Assembly: GCF_003711205.1 (NCBI RefSeq)
Contig: NZ_CP031013.1
Location: 4,320,501 to 4,384,500 of the forward strand
Source: Polaromonas sp. SP1
GTDB lineage: Bacteria; Pseudomonadota; Gammaproteobacteria; Burkholderiales; Burkholderiaceae_C
Length of the DNA stretch: 64,000 bases
Reading direction: 5' to 3'
A model generated the notes under the pieces. That model did not search any database, was not told the DNA's origin, and saw only the letters and a list, made by a program, of their open reading frames with translations. Both the position numbers and the translations under genes were made by a program. This document shows, one piece after another, positions 54,074-62,816 of this stretch; the first letter of the stretch is position 1, and each line of letters opens with the position of its first letter.

Positions 54074-54855
54074 CAGGCGCCGAAGCCGTCGTCGGCTGCG
54101 ATCACCGCGCCATTCACGAAGTGGCTTTCAGTGCTGGCCAGCATGATGAGCAGCGCGTCCAGGTCTTCCGGCTTGCCCACGCGTTTGCGCGGCAGCATCT
54201 GCACCAGCTTCTTGCCTTGCTCGGTTTCCCAATGGTGGTGGTTGATCTCGGTGTCGATGTAGCCAGGGCAGATCGCATTGACGTTGATGCCGAACTTGCC
54301 CCACTCCAGCGCCATGGCCTTGGTCATCTGCACCACGGCCGCCTTGCTCATGCAGTACACGCCGATTTGCGGCAGCACACGCAGCCCGGCCATCGAGGCG
54401 ATGTTGATGATGCGACCGCCGGCGTAGGTGCCCGGCGCCGCACCGCGCGAGCGGGCCAGCATGCGCTTGCCGACTTCCTGGGCCACAAAGAAGGCGCCTT
54501 TGACATTGGTGTTGAAGATGAAATCGTAGTCTTCTTCGCCCACGTCCTGTATGCGCTGCGTGGTGCTGACACCCGAGTTGTTGACGAGGATGTCGATGGG
54601 GCCGACTTCGGTTTCGGCATGCGCCACACCGGCCTTGATGCTGGCGTGGTCCGTCACGTCGAGCTCGACCACATGCGCGTCGCCGCCTGCCGCTTCAATC
54701 TGCGCGCGCAAGTCTTTGAGCTTGTCGAGCCGGCGGCTGGCCAGCACCACGGCGGCGCCGGCCTTGCTCAGTGTTTTGGCAAACTGCGCACCGAGCCCGC
54801 CCGATGCACCGGTCACGAGGGCGACACGCCCCGAGAGATCCAGGCTGTAAGCCAT
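54073..54855 (-). CDS. Short-chain dehydrogenase/reductase
   Basis: A 260-aa NAD(P)-dependent SDR. Cofactor loop TGASGGLGAQFA, NNSGVS, catalytic Ser in NIASMAGL, catalytic YCMSK, and the C-terminal CPGYIDTEIN. This is the classical layout used for hydroxyacyl-CoA or alcohol oxidation. Divergent from ETF-ubiquinone oxidoreductase. A fatty-acid or branched-chain role would fit but is inference. Confidence 0.92.
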   Translation of the reverse strand: MAYSLDLSGRVALVTGASGGLGAQFAKTLSKAGAAVVLASRRLDKLKDLRAQIEAAGGDAHVVELDVTDHASIKAGVAHAETEVGPIDILVNNSGVSTTQRIQDVGEEDYDFIFNTNVKGAFFVAQEVGKRMLARSRGAAPGTYAGGRIINIASMAGLRVLPQIGVYCMSKAAVVQMTKAMALEWGKFGINVNAICPGYIDTEINHHHWETEQGKKLVQMLPRKRVGKPEDLDALLIMLASTESHFVNGAVIAADDGFGA

Positions 54856-54889
54856 TAGAGGCTCCTCTCAATTAAAGCTGCACAAAAGA

Positions 54890-54901
54890 GAACGACCGTT
54901 C
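54890..54901. promoter_or_regulatory. Palindrome in the SDR/ETF-QO intergenic region
   Basis: GAACG and CGTTC with a 2-nt spacer, between divergent SDR and ETF-QO genes. Compact CG-rich palindromes of this size are common TetR-family sites; the TetR gene at 50.2 kb is one possible partner. Confidence 0.4.
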
Positions 54902-54978
54902 GCATCATTGCATTCGCGGCATAAAATCCAACGCGAGACAGCAATCCTTCCTGAAAATCATTATCAGCGAGTCCCCCG

Positions 54979-56664
54979 ATGAATACCCAAGAAATTCTGG
55001 CCCAGTTCGGCCCCCGCGAAGCGATGGAATACGACGTGGTCGTGGTGGGCGGAGGCCCGGGCGGCCTGGCCACTGCCATTCGCTTAAAGCAGCTTGCCGC
55101 CGAAAAAGGCACCGATATTTCCGTCGTGGTGCTTGAAAAAGGCTCCGAGCCCGGCGCGCACATTCTCTCGGGCGCGGTGATGGACCCGAAGGCGCTGACC
55201 GAACTCATCCCCGACTGGAAAGCCCAGGGCGCGCCGCTGAACCAGCCCGTCACCGCCGACGAAGTGCTTTTCCTGACCGAGAAAGGCACCCTCAAGACGC
55301 CGGACTTTTTTGTGCCGGACTGCTTTCACAACGAAGGCAACTACGTCATCAGCCTGGGCAATGTGGTGCGCTGGCTGGCGCAGCAGGCCGAGAACATCGG
55401 CGTTGAAATCTTCCCGGGCTTTGCCGCCGCTGAAGTGCTCTTCAATGACGACGGCTCCGTCAAGGGCGTGGCCACCGGCAACCTCGGCATTGGCAAAGAC
55501 GGCCAGCCCACCGACAACTTCCAGCTCGGCATGGAGCTGCACGGCAAGTACACCGTGTTTGCCGAAGGCGCACGCGGCCACCTTGGCCGCCAGCTGATCA
55601 ACCGCTTCAAGCTCGACGAAGGCCGTGACCCGCAGGGCTATGCACTCGGCGTGAAAGAGCTGTGGGAAATCGATCCCGCCAAACACAAGCCGGGCCTCGT
55701 CATCCACACCGCCGGCTGGCCCATGGACAGCCAGACCTACGGCGGCGGTTTCATGTACCACCTCGAGGACAACAAGGTCACGCTGGGCATGGTCACCGGC
55801 CTGGACTACAGCAACCCTTACCTCAGCCCGTTTGAAGAAATGCAGCGCTGGAAGACGCACCCCAGCATCAAGGCTTACCTGGAAGGCGGCAAGCGCATCA
55901 GCTACGGCGCGCGCGCCATCACCGCCGGCGGCGCGCTGAGCCTGCCCAAGACGGTGTTCCCCGGGGGCGCACTCATCGGCTGCGAAGCCGGTTACCTCAA
56001 TGCCGCGCGCATCAAGGGCAGCCACGCCGCCATCAAGAGCGGCATGCTGGCCGCCGAAGCCGCGTACGACGCCGTCACAGGCGGCCGCCAGCACGACGAG
56101 CTGGCCGCCTACCCCGAGGCCTATGCCAAAAGCTGGCTTGCCGCGGAATTGAACCAGTCGCGCAACTTCAAGTCCTGGTTCAAGAAGGGCTTGTACGTCG
56201 GCGCCTTCATGACCGGCATCGAGCACTGGCTGCTGCCCAAGCTGGGCATCAAGAGCCCGCCCTGGACGATTCACAACAGCACGCCCGACTACGCCAAGCT
56301 CAAACCGGCAGCCGAGTGCACGCCCATCGTGTACCCCAAGCCCGACAACAAGATCACCTTTGACCGCCTGAGCTCGGTGTTTGTCTCCAACACCAACCAC
56401 GAAGAGCACCAGCCCGCGCACCTGACGCTGAAAGACGCGAGCGTGCCGGTCAACATCAACCTGGCCAAATATGCCGGCCCCGAAAGCCGCTACTGCCCGG
56501 CCGGTGTCTACGAGTTTGTGAAGAACGCCGACAACACCGACCGCCTGCAGATCAATGCGCAGAACTGCGTGCACTGCAAAACCTGCGACATCAAGGACCC
56601 GACACAAAACATCGTGTGGGTCACGCCTGAAGGCGGCGGCGGGCCGAACTATGCCGGCATGTAA
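54979..56664 (+). CDS. Electron transfer flavoprotein-ubiquinone oxidoreductase
   Basis: A 561-aa membrane-associated flavoprotein that passes electrons from ETF to ubiquinone during beta-oxidation and amino-acid breakdown. FAD loop VVVVGGGPGGLATAIRL, EKGSEPGAHILSGAVMDP, and GCEAGYLNAARIKGSHAAIKSG are family marks. The C-terminal [4Fe-4S] ferredoxin-like segment has Cys in YCPAG and in QNCVHCKTCDIKDPTQNI. Full length. Confidence 0.96.
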   Translation: MNTQEILAQFGPREAMEYDVVVVGGGPGGLATAIRLKQLAAEKGTDISVVVLEKGSEPGAHILSGAVMDPKALTELIPDWKAQGAPLNQPVTADEVLFLTEKGTLKTPDFFVPDCFHNEGNYVISLGNVVRWLAQQAENIGVEIFPGFAAAEVLFNDDGSVKGVATGNLGIGKDGQPTDNFQLGMELHGKYTVFAEGARGHLGRQLINRFKLDEGRDPQGYALGVKELWEIDPAKHKPGLVIHTAGWPMDSQTYGGGFMYHLEDNKVTLGMVTGLDYSNPYLSPFEEMQRWKTHPSIKAYLEGGKRISYGARAITAGGALSLPKTVFPGGALIGCEAGYLNAARIKGSHAAIKSGMLAAEAAYDAVTGGRQHDELAAYPEAYAKSWLAAELNQSRNFKSWFKKGLYVGAFMTGIEHWLLPKLGIKSPPWTIHNSTPDYAKLKPAAECTPIVYPKPDNKITFDRLSSVFVSNTNHEEHQPAHLTLKDASVPVNINLAKYAGPESRYCPAGVYEFVKNADNTDRLQINAQNCVHCKTCDIKDPTQNIVWVTPEGGGGPNYAGM

Positions 56665-56682
56665 GCCGCTGCGCGATCTTTC

Positions 56683-56712
56683 AAAAAGCCCGGTACCCGC
56701 CGGGCTTTTTTT
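56683..56712. terminator. Terminator of ETF-QO
   Basis: GCCCGG pairs with CCGGGC with A5 before and T7 after. Confidence 0.9.
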
Positions 56713-56738
56713 ATGCCCGTAAAAGCCTTACCGTCTTA

Positions 56739-56790
56739 TTGCTATCAATTTAGTAGCTAAAAGACCATATATTTAAAGGGCTAGAGGCCT
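56739..56790 (+). repeat. Dispersed 51-bp intergenic repeat, copy D
   Basis: TTGCTATCAATTTAGTAGCT, a 17-nt spacer, then GGGCTAGAGGCCT. It lies 27 bp after the ETF-QO terminator. Confidence 0.88.
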
Positions 56791-57197
56791 AAAAGGCTTG
56801 AAAAACGGGAAGACGCCTGAGGCCGGCGCCCACCCCGTACAGGTGCGCGAGGCATTGGCAAGCTTTGTGACTTTCTGTCTGCCGCGCCGCACCCACGGCT
56901 GCCGCACATACGCCGCATACGCACGCCCGCAGGCGCCTGCGAGCGAACCGTGCATTTCATTCACAAGTGCTTACTGAACGATTCGTCACGCTTTCGGTCC
57001 GGTCGCAAGCCATCCCACGCTAACTTGCGGCTTACGCTGACACGCCGCCGCCCTATGTCAAAAGACACTGCAACCAATTCGGCGAAACGGCGCTGCGTTT
57101 GCACGCAGGCTTTCAGCAACGGCGGTACGGCCTTGCGACGCACGCTTCATCCACCCGCTTCAACCGCTGCAGCGCAGCTCCTCCTGGCAACTTACCC
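56791..57197. other. Intergenic stretch before galE, nothing recognised
   Basis: About 400 bp with no convincing gene, RNA or hairpin. It presumably carries the promoter of the polysaccharide operon, but no clear -35/-10 pair or ribosome site was found before the galE ATG. Confidence 0.5.
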
Positions 57198-58313
57198 ATG
57201 ACAGATAACACTCCCAGCGTGCTGCTGACCGGCGGCGCAGGTTACATCGGCAGCCACACGTTTGTGGCCCTGGTAGAGGCCGGTTACCGCCCGGTCATCC
57301 TTGACGATTTTTCGAACAGCCACCCGGCGGTGCTGCAACGGCTCGAGCAATTGACGGGCCGGCCCGCACCCTGCGAAAAAGGCAATGTGCTGGACACCGC
57401 CTTTGTGGCCGACGTGCTGCGCCGCCACCGCTGCGTGGCCGCCGTGCACTTTGCCGGCTTCAAGGCGGTGGGTGAAAGCGTGGCGCAGCCGCTCATGTAC
57501 TACCGCAACAATGTGAGCGGCCTCGTGAGCCTGCTGGAGGCGATGGCCGCCACCACCGTTTGCCGCTCCGTGGTGTTCTCTTCGACCGCCACGGTGTATG
57601 GCGACCCGGCCAGCGTGCCCATCGATGAAAGTTTTCCCTGCGCACCCGAAAGCCCTTACGCCCACAGCAAGCTGGTGTGTGAAGACATCCTGGCTTCTCT
57701 GCGCGTGTCGGACCCGGGCTGGCGCACCGGCGTGCTGCGTTATTTCAACCCGGTGGGCGCACACGCCAGCGGGCTGATCGGCGAAGACCCGAACGGCATC
57801 CCGAACAACCTGATGCCTTTTGTGACCCAGGTGGCCGTGGGCAAGCGCGAGCGCCTGAAGGTCTTCGGCAACGATTACCCGACGCCCGACGGCACCGGCG
57901 TGCGCGACTACCTGCATGTGGTCGACCTGGCCGCCGGCCACGTGGCTGCCGTGCGCGCCCTGCTGGACAAAGGCCAGAGTTTTACCGTCAACCTGGGCAC
58001 GGGCGAAGGCACCAGTGTGCTGGGCGTGGTGCAAGCCTTCGAGCGCGCCAGCGGGCGGCCCGTCCCGTTTGAATTCGCACCCCGGCGGGCCGGCGATGTG
58101 GCGCAGTATTTTGCCGACGTGTCGCTGGCCGGCAGCCTGCTGGGCTGGCGCGCGGCGCACACCATCGACGACATGTGCCGCGACGCCTGGCACTGGCAGC
58201 AGCGCAACCCCGACGGCTACCGCACGGCGGCCTCCAGCTCTGCGGCCTTATACGCGCCGGCGCCTGCGCGCAATAGTCCGAACGGCTCCCTCCGCCCAAC
58301 GGTCAGCGCTTAG
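57198..58313 (+). CDS. galE: UDP-glucose 4-epimerase
   Basis: A 371-aa SDR-type epimerase that interconverts UDP-glucose and UDP-galactose. ATG at 57198 starts directly before the cofactor loop (VLLTGGAGYIGSHT). The catalytic pair is in FSSTATVYG and SPYAHSKL (YxxxK). RYFNPVGAHASGLIGEDP and the C-terminal NPDGYRT follow. After NPDGYRT there are about 30 extra Ala/Ser/Pro residues; the coding for part of them lies in one arm of an inverted repeat. First gene of a polysaccharide operon. Confidence 0.92.
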   Translation: MTDNTPSVLLTGGAGYIGSHTFVALVEAGYRPVILDDFSNSHPAVLQRLEQLTGRPAPCEKGNVLDTAFVADVLRRHRCVAAVHFAGFKAVGESVAQPLMYYRNNVSGLVSLLEAMAATTVCRSVVFSSTATVYGDPASVPIDESFPCAPESPYAHSKLVCEDILASLRVSDPGWRTGVLRYFNPVGAHASGLIGEDPNGIPNNLMPFVTQVAVGKRERLKVFGNDYPTPDGTGVRDYLHVVDLAAGHVAAVRALLDKGQSFTVNLGTGEGTSVLGVVQAFERASGRPVPFEFAPRRAGDVAQYFADVSLAGSLLGWRAAHTIDDMCRDAWHWQQRNPDGYRTAASSSAALYAPAPARNSPNGSLRPTVSA

Positions 58314-58405
58314 TTCCCCTTGCAACACAACGGCAGCCCCATGCACACAAAACACACCTGCTTTTCACCGGCACGAAACAGGCCATGAGCCGTTCGGACT
58401 ATTGC
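58270..58405. repeat. 19-bp inverted repeat spanning the galE stop codon
   Basis: GCAATAGTCCGAACGGCTC (58270-58288) is perfectly matched inverted at 58387-58405, with a 98-bp spacer that contains the galE stop. The left arm encodes part of the extended GalE C-terminus. Confidence 0.85.
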
Positions 58406-58460
58406 CGATTGCTGCACCGCACAACAAACTCATCCCCTGCTTTTGACAGAGGAGAAATTC

Positions 58461-58790
58461 ATGACTGAAGCCTTGCCTAAAGCCCTTTTTTCCGCCGTCC
58501 TGCTGGCCTTGCTGGCTTCAGCGCCGGCCTCGTACGCACAATCCCCCGCCGCCCCTGCCGTGAAGGCTGTTACAGCCGAAAATCCCGCACGCATGAAGCT
58601 GCAGCCCGGCGCCGAAAGCGCGAAGGTACGTGCGGTCTACAGCCCCGACGTGCGCGCCAACCCTTTGCAAAACGCCGGTGACGAACCGGCCGCCGCTGAA
58701 TCCGGCTGGCGCTCCTACGGCATGCTGCTGGCCACGCTGGTGTTGATGGGCGTGATCGCCGTGCGGCGTTACAAGGCTGGAAGGCCCTGA
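58461..58790 (+). CDS. Small signal-peptide protein with C-terminal membrane anchor
   Basis: A 109-aa protein. GAGGAGA sits before the ATG at 58461. A signal peptide (ALFSAVLLALLASAPASYAQ) is followed by about 55 Ala/Pro-rich residues. The C-terminus is a single membrane helix (MLLATLVLMGVIAV) ending in RRYKAGRP. This tripartite ending resembles sorting signals such as PEP-CTERM, but no PEP motif is visible. No exosortase is in the window. It lies 2 bp before the flippase gene, so it may have a role in polysaccharide export or assembly. Family not recognised. Confidence 0.7.
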   Translation: MTEALPKALFSAVLLALLASAPASYAQSPAAPAVKAVTAENPARMKLQPGAESAKVRAVYSPDVRANPLQNAGDEPAAAESGWRSYGMLLATLVLMGVIAVRRYKAGRP

Positions 58791-58792
58791 GC

Positions 58793-60331
58793 ATGAGTGG
58801 ACTCGGCCGGCCTGGCGTCGCGGCGGTCAAATGGAGCGCGGCGTCCACGGCCGCACGTTTTGTGCTGCAGCTGATGGCCCAGGTCGTCCTGGCGCGCACC
58901 CTGGGGCCGGATATTTTTGGTGTGTTCGCCATCGGGATGGTGGTGCTCACCTTTGCGACCTTTGTCTCGGGCTTCGGTTTCAGCTGGAGCCTGCTGCAGC
59001 GCCAGACCCTGCATGATGAGGACGTGCGCTTTGCCTGGACCTGGCAACTCATCGTGGGCCTGGCCACCACGGCGGCGCTGTACCTGCTGGCGCCTTTGCT
59101 GGCGGCCTACTTCCGCGAGCCGCGCGCGCAGGCGGTCATTCAATGGCTCTCACTGGCCTGCCTGCTGACGGCCGCCGCCGCGCCCGCCACCTACCTGCTG
59201 CAGCGCGACCTCAACTTCCGCGCGGTCGGGCTGGTGCAGGTGGGCAGCTACGCCGCGGGCTATATCGCCGTCGGCCTGCCGATGGCGCTGATGGGGCAAG
59301 GCGAGGCTTCGCTGGTGGCTGCGTGGCTGGTGCAAGCTGCCGTGCAACTGGCGGCCAGCTACGCGCTCAAGCCGCATGCGGTGCGGCCGCTCTTTTGGTA
59401 TGCCGGTGCGCGCTCCGCCGTCGGCACCGGGCATACCGTGTTTTTCACCAACATCGTCAACTGGCTGCTCAACAACCTGGACCGCGTGCTGATCGGGCGA
59501 CTGCTCAATGCGCAGGCACTGGGCCTTTACAACGTGGCCTACAACCTGGCCACCATGCCCAACACGCTGTTGCTGGGCGCACTGCAGCCGGCCTTCCTGG
59601 CGGCCGGCGCGCGGCTGCAAGACGATGTACCCCGGCTGGGCCGCGCCTACCTGCAAATGCTGGCCACCATCGCCGTGCTGGGCCTGCCGGTTTTTGTGAC
59701 GCTGGCTTTTATCTCGCGCGACATCGTGCGTGTGCTGTACGGGCCGGCCTGGGCCGACGCGGCCTGGGTGCTGGGCACGCTGTTCCTGTGCATGCCGGCT
59801 TATGTGATCTGGGGCCTGTCGACGCCCGTGCTGTGGAACACCGGGCGCAAGCATTACGAATTCCTGTTGCAGCTGCCATTGGTCGCCGTGGGCGCGGCAG
59901 CCTTCTACCTCCTGGCAGGCCAGGGCATCCATGTCGCTGCGGCAGTGGCCGGCGGGCTGCTGGTGCTGCGTGCCGCCGTCATCACGATTGCAGCCTTCCG
60001 TGCGCTGGACCTTCGCGCGACAGCCTTGCTGCCGGATGCCTTGCGCGGGCTGCTGTTCAGCGCGTTGTGCATCGCCGGCGTACTGGCTGCGCAGCATGCG
60101 ACGGCAAGGTTTGACATCCCCCTGCTGTCGCTGGCTGCGGGTGCCCTGGCAGCTGCGGTGCTGCCGGCCTTGCTGCTGATCGTGCGGCCGCAGCTGTTGG
60201 GCCGTGATGCATCCGACATGGTGATCCGCTTTGTCCCGGGCCTTGCGAACTTCCTGCGCCGCGCCGGTGCCGTGCCTCCTTCCGCCCCTTCATCCAGCCT
60301 GTCCGCCACGCTCGGCGAGCAGCGCCCTTAA
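58793..60331 (+). CDS. Polysaccharide flippase (Wzx-like, MATE/MVF superfamily)
   Basis: A 512-aa inner-membrane protein with about twelve to fourteen helices. The N-terminal motif AAVKWSAASTAARFVLQLMAQVVLARTLGPDIFGVFAIGMVV and the central ...YNVAYNLATMPNTLL... segment fit the lipopolysaccharide-biosynthesis flippase family. It would turn undecaprenol-linked repeats to the periplasm. Starts 2 bp after the small protein and is 9 bp before the ligase-like gene. Confidence 0.88.
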   Translation: MSGLGRPGVAAVKWSAASTAARFVLQLMAQVVLARTLGPDIFGVFAIGMVVLTFATFVSGFGFSWSLLQRQTLHDEDVRFAWTWQLIVGLATTAALYLLAPLLAAYFREPRAQAVIQWLSLACLLTAAAAPATYLLQRDLNFRAVGLVQVGSYAAGYIAVGLPMALMGQGEASLVAAWLVQAAVQLAASYALKPHAVRPLFWYAGARSAVGTGHTVFFTNIVNWLLNNLDRVLIGRLLNAQALGLYNVAYNLATMPNTLLLGALQPAFLAAGARLQDDVPRLGRAYLQMLATIAVLGLPVFVTLAFISRDIVRVLYGPAWADAAWVLGTLFLCMPAYVIWGLSTPVLWNTGRKHYEFLLQLPLVAVGAAAFYLLAGQGIHVAAAVAGGLLVLRAAVITIAAFRALDLRATALLPDALRGLLFSALCIAGVLAAQHATARFDIPLLSLAAGALAAAVLPALLLIVRPQLLGRDASDMVIRFVPGLANFLRRAGAVPPSAPSSSLSATLGEQRP

Positions 60332-60340
60332 GGCTGGTAT

Positions 60341-61840
60341 ATGGAGCAGACCGTCGTCATCGCAGTCCTCGTCGCCGGCGCCATTTTGGCGGCGCTCACG
60401 GCGGCGCTGGGCATGGCGGGCGCGGTCCATGTGACCTCGCGCCGGGCGCAGGGTTATATGCACTGGATCTTCTACGCCATCCTGCTCATGGTGGCCATGG
60501 CCAACTTCCTGTCGGGCCGTGACCTTTCCAGCAGCAACACCAATTTCGACCAGGTGGTGGTCATGGTGCGGCACCCGCTGATGTCGCTGGTGCAGCCGCT
60601 GGCCTCCTTGCTGCTGCTGGCGCTGGCCGGTGAGCGTGTCATCACGCACTGGATACGCCGCGACCGCAGCGCGCAAGCGCCCTCCATCCTGCTGCTGGTC
60701 TTCATCCTGTTCTGGGGCGCCACCGTGGCGGCGCCCGCCCTGCTGGGCGCACACCCGCACCTGTCGCACGACTATGTCTACCCGCTGGTGATCGGCTTCG
60801 CAGCCGTGCTGGCAACGGCCACCGAGCGCGACCTGGCCCTGGGCGCAACACGCAACGCCCTGCTGCTCTTCATTGCCGCGGGCTTGCTGCTGGTGCCCTT
60901 CAAGCCCAGCCTGGTGATGGACGCCTCTTACACGCAGGGCCTGTTGCCGGGCGTGCCGCGCCTGGCGGGCCTGGCCCCGCATGCCGTGTCGATGGGCATG
61001 CTGGCGCAGTTGGGCCTGCTGTGCCTGCTCGCGCGCCCCTTGCAGCGCGTGTGGCTCAACCGCATGGCATGGGGCCTGGGCCTGCTGGTGCTGTTCCTGG
61101 CGCAGTCCAAAACGGCATGGATCTCGTTTGTGCTTTGCTCGGCCTGCGTTCTTGTGGTGCGCCAGGGGCCGGGCTTCATGCGCCGCGTCGGTGACCCGGT
61201 GCGGCCCGGGTTCGGCATCGTCACGCTGCTGGCCTTTATGGCGGCCGTCGCGGGCATCGCCGGCTTGCTGATGTTCGGCGAGATCGATGCACGCCTGAGC
61301 AGCTTTTTTGACAGCGCCCAGGGCGCGCAGCTGGCGTCCCTCACGGGGCGCGACCAGATCTGGGCGATCGCCTATGACGAATGGCAGCGCAACCCCGTGT
61401 TCGGCTACGGGCCGACGCTGTGGGACGCGAGCTTTCGCGAAGCCATCGGCATGCCGAACGCCACCCATGCGCACAACCAGTTCATGGACACGCTGTCGCG
61501 CTCGGGAACGGTAGGCGCGGCCGCACTGGTGCTGTATGCGCTGGTGCTGCTGGTGCTGTCCATCCGTTATGCCCGGGCCAGTGGCGGCCTGACGCTGGCG
61601 CTGTTTGTGGCGCTCACGCTGCGCGCCATCAGCGAGGTGCCGCTGCTGCTGTTCGGCTACGGCCCCGAGCTCATCGCCCACGTGCTGCTGCTGATGACGC
61701 TGGCCGCCGCCGTGCGCGAGGCGCGTGAAGCCCGCGAACGCCAACGCCGGCCGGCCGGGGCGCCGCCGGCAGCCCGCGTTGAGTCGGCTTTTTCCAGAGA
61801 CCCCAAAAATCCCCTGGCCGCGGCCCGGGCCCACCCGTGA
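60341..61840 (+). CDS. O-antigen ligase / Wzy-type polymerase family protein
   Basis: A 499-aa inner-membrane protein with about ten helices. The periplasmic-loop motif [20 protein letters not shown], followed by FGYGPTLWD and [18 protein letters not shown], is typical of the Wzy_C superfamily. Sequence alone does not separate a repeat polymerase (Wzy) from an O-antigen ligase (WaaL). The C-terminal ~60 residues are Arg/Ala-rich. Confidence 0.88.
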   Translation: MEQTVVIAVLVAGAILAALTAALGMAGAVHVTSRRAQGYMHWIFYAILLMVAMANFLSGRDLSSSNTNFDQVVVMVRHPLMSLVQPLASLLLLALAGERVITHWIRRDRSAQAPSILLLVFILFWGATVAAPALLGAHPHLSHDYVYPLVIGFAAVLATATERDLALGATRNALLLFIAAGLLLVPFKPSLVMDASYTQGLLPGVPRLAGLAPHAVSMGMLAQLGLLCLLARPLQRVWLNRMAWGLGLLVLFLAQSKTAWISFVLCSACVLVVRQGPGFMRRVGDPVRPGFGIVTLLAFMAAVAGIAGLLMFGEIDARLSSFFDSAQGAQLASLTGRDQIWAIAYDEWQRNPVFGYGPTLWDASFREAIGMPNATHAHNQFMDTLSRSGTVGAAALVLYALVLLVLSIRYARASGGLTLALFVALTLRAISEVPLLLFGYGPELIAHVLLLMTLAAAVREAREARERQRRPAGAPPAARVESAFSRDPKNPLAAARAHP

Positions 61841-61844
61841 CACC

Positions 61845-62813
61845 ATGAAATTTTCCATCGTCATCCCGCTTTACAACAAGGCGCCCTACATCAGCGACAC
61901 CATCGCCTCGGTGCTGGCGCAAACCTGGACCGACTTCGAGATCATCGTGGTGGACGACGGCTCCACCGACGGCGGCGCCGAGCTTGTGGGCTTCATCACC
62001 GACCCGCGCGTGCGCCTGGTGCGCCAGGCCAATGCCGGCGTTTCCGCGGCGCGCAACCACGGTATCGAACTGGCGCAAGGCGAATGGGTGGCTTTTCTCG
62101 ATGCCGACGACTGGCACCACCCCAACTACCTCGCGGCACTGGCATGGGCCCAGATACGCTACCCCGGAGCCGACACGGTGGCCACCGACTACCTGCCGGT
62201 GCCCGACACCCTGGCGATGTGGCCGCCTCGCTGGCCCGCAATGCCGGAAGCCCCTGAGATTGAACTGATCACCGACCTGCCGCAGCGCTGGATGGTGTCA
62301 CCCACGCTGTGCACCAGCGCGGTGTCGGTGCGGCGCGCGCGCCTGCGCGAAATGCAGCCCTGCTTTCCCCCCGGCGAATCGCATGGCGAAGACCTGGACC
62401 TGTGGTTCCGCCTGGCAGAGCAGACGCCGGTGGCGCTGCTCCACGCGCCGCTGATGGCCTACCGCCTCGCCGTTGAAGGCAGCCTGACCAGCGGGCATGC
62501 CGACCTGGCCATGCCGCCTTTCCTGGAGCGCATGGCGCAGCGCGCACTGACCGGCGCCATGCCGGCCTCGCGGCGCAACTCGGCCCTCTGGCTGGTGGCC
62601 CAGTACCAGATCACACTCGCGCGCCAGGCCCTGGCCGCCGGGCGCCGCCGCGAGGGCTGGGCCTGGCTGCTGAAAGCACGCCGCGCGGCTGCCGGAAAAC
62701 GCTGGTGGCTGACGGCCGCCATGGCGCTGTTGATGCCCGGCCCGCTGGTCAGGAACTGGCAGCAGTGGCGCTTGCGCCGCACCGTGCAGTCGGTAAGCCC
62801 GGAGGCCGGATAA
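61845..62813 (+). CDS. GT2-family glycosyltransferase, first copy
   Basis: A 322-aa cytosolic enzyme. ATG at 61845 is preferred: the conserved start [20 protein letters not shown] follows it, and the longer GTG frame overlaps the upstream gene. GT-A marks are [30 protein letters not shown] (donor/metal DxD-like) and [12 protein letters not shown]. It adds a sugar to the growing polysaccharide repeat. Donor unknown; UDP-Gal from GalE is possible. Confidence 0.9.
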   Translation: MKFSIVIPLYNKAPYISDTIASVLAQTWTDFEIIVVDDGSTDGGAELVGFITDPRVRLVRQANAGVSAARNHGIELAQGEWVAFLDADDWHHPNYLAALAWAQIRYPGADTVATDYLPVPDTLAMWPPRWPAMPEAPEIELITDLPQRWMVSPTLCTSAVSVRRARLREMQPCFPPGESHGEDLDLWFRLAEQTPVALLHAPLMAYRLAVEGSLTSGHADLAMPPFLERMAQRALTGAMPASRRNSALWLVAQYQITLARQALAAGRRREGWAWLLKARRAAAGKRWWLTAAMALLMPGPLVRNWQQWRLRRTVQSVSPEAG

Positions 62814-62816
62814 AAA

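Noticed and set aside
60290..61864. 524-codon minus-strand frame opposite the polymerase/ligase gene
   Set aside because: It is Gln/His/Arg-rich and lacks any family features, while the plus strand has a clear Wzy_C motif and fits the operon spacing.
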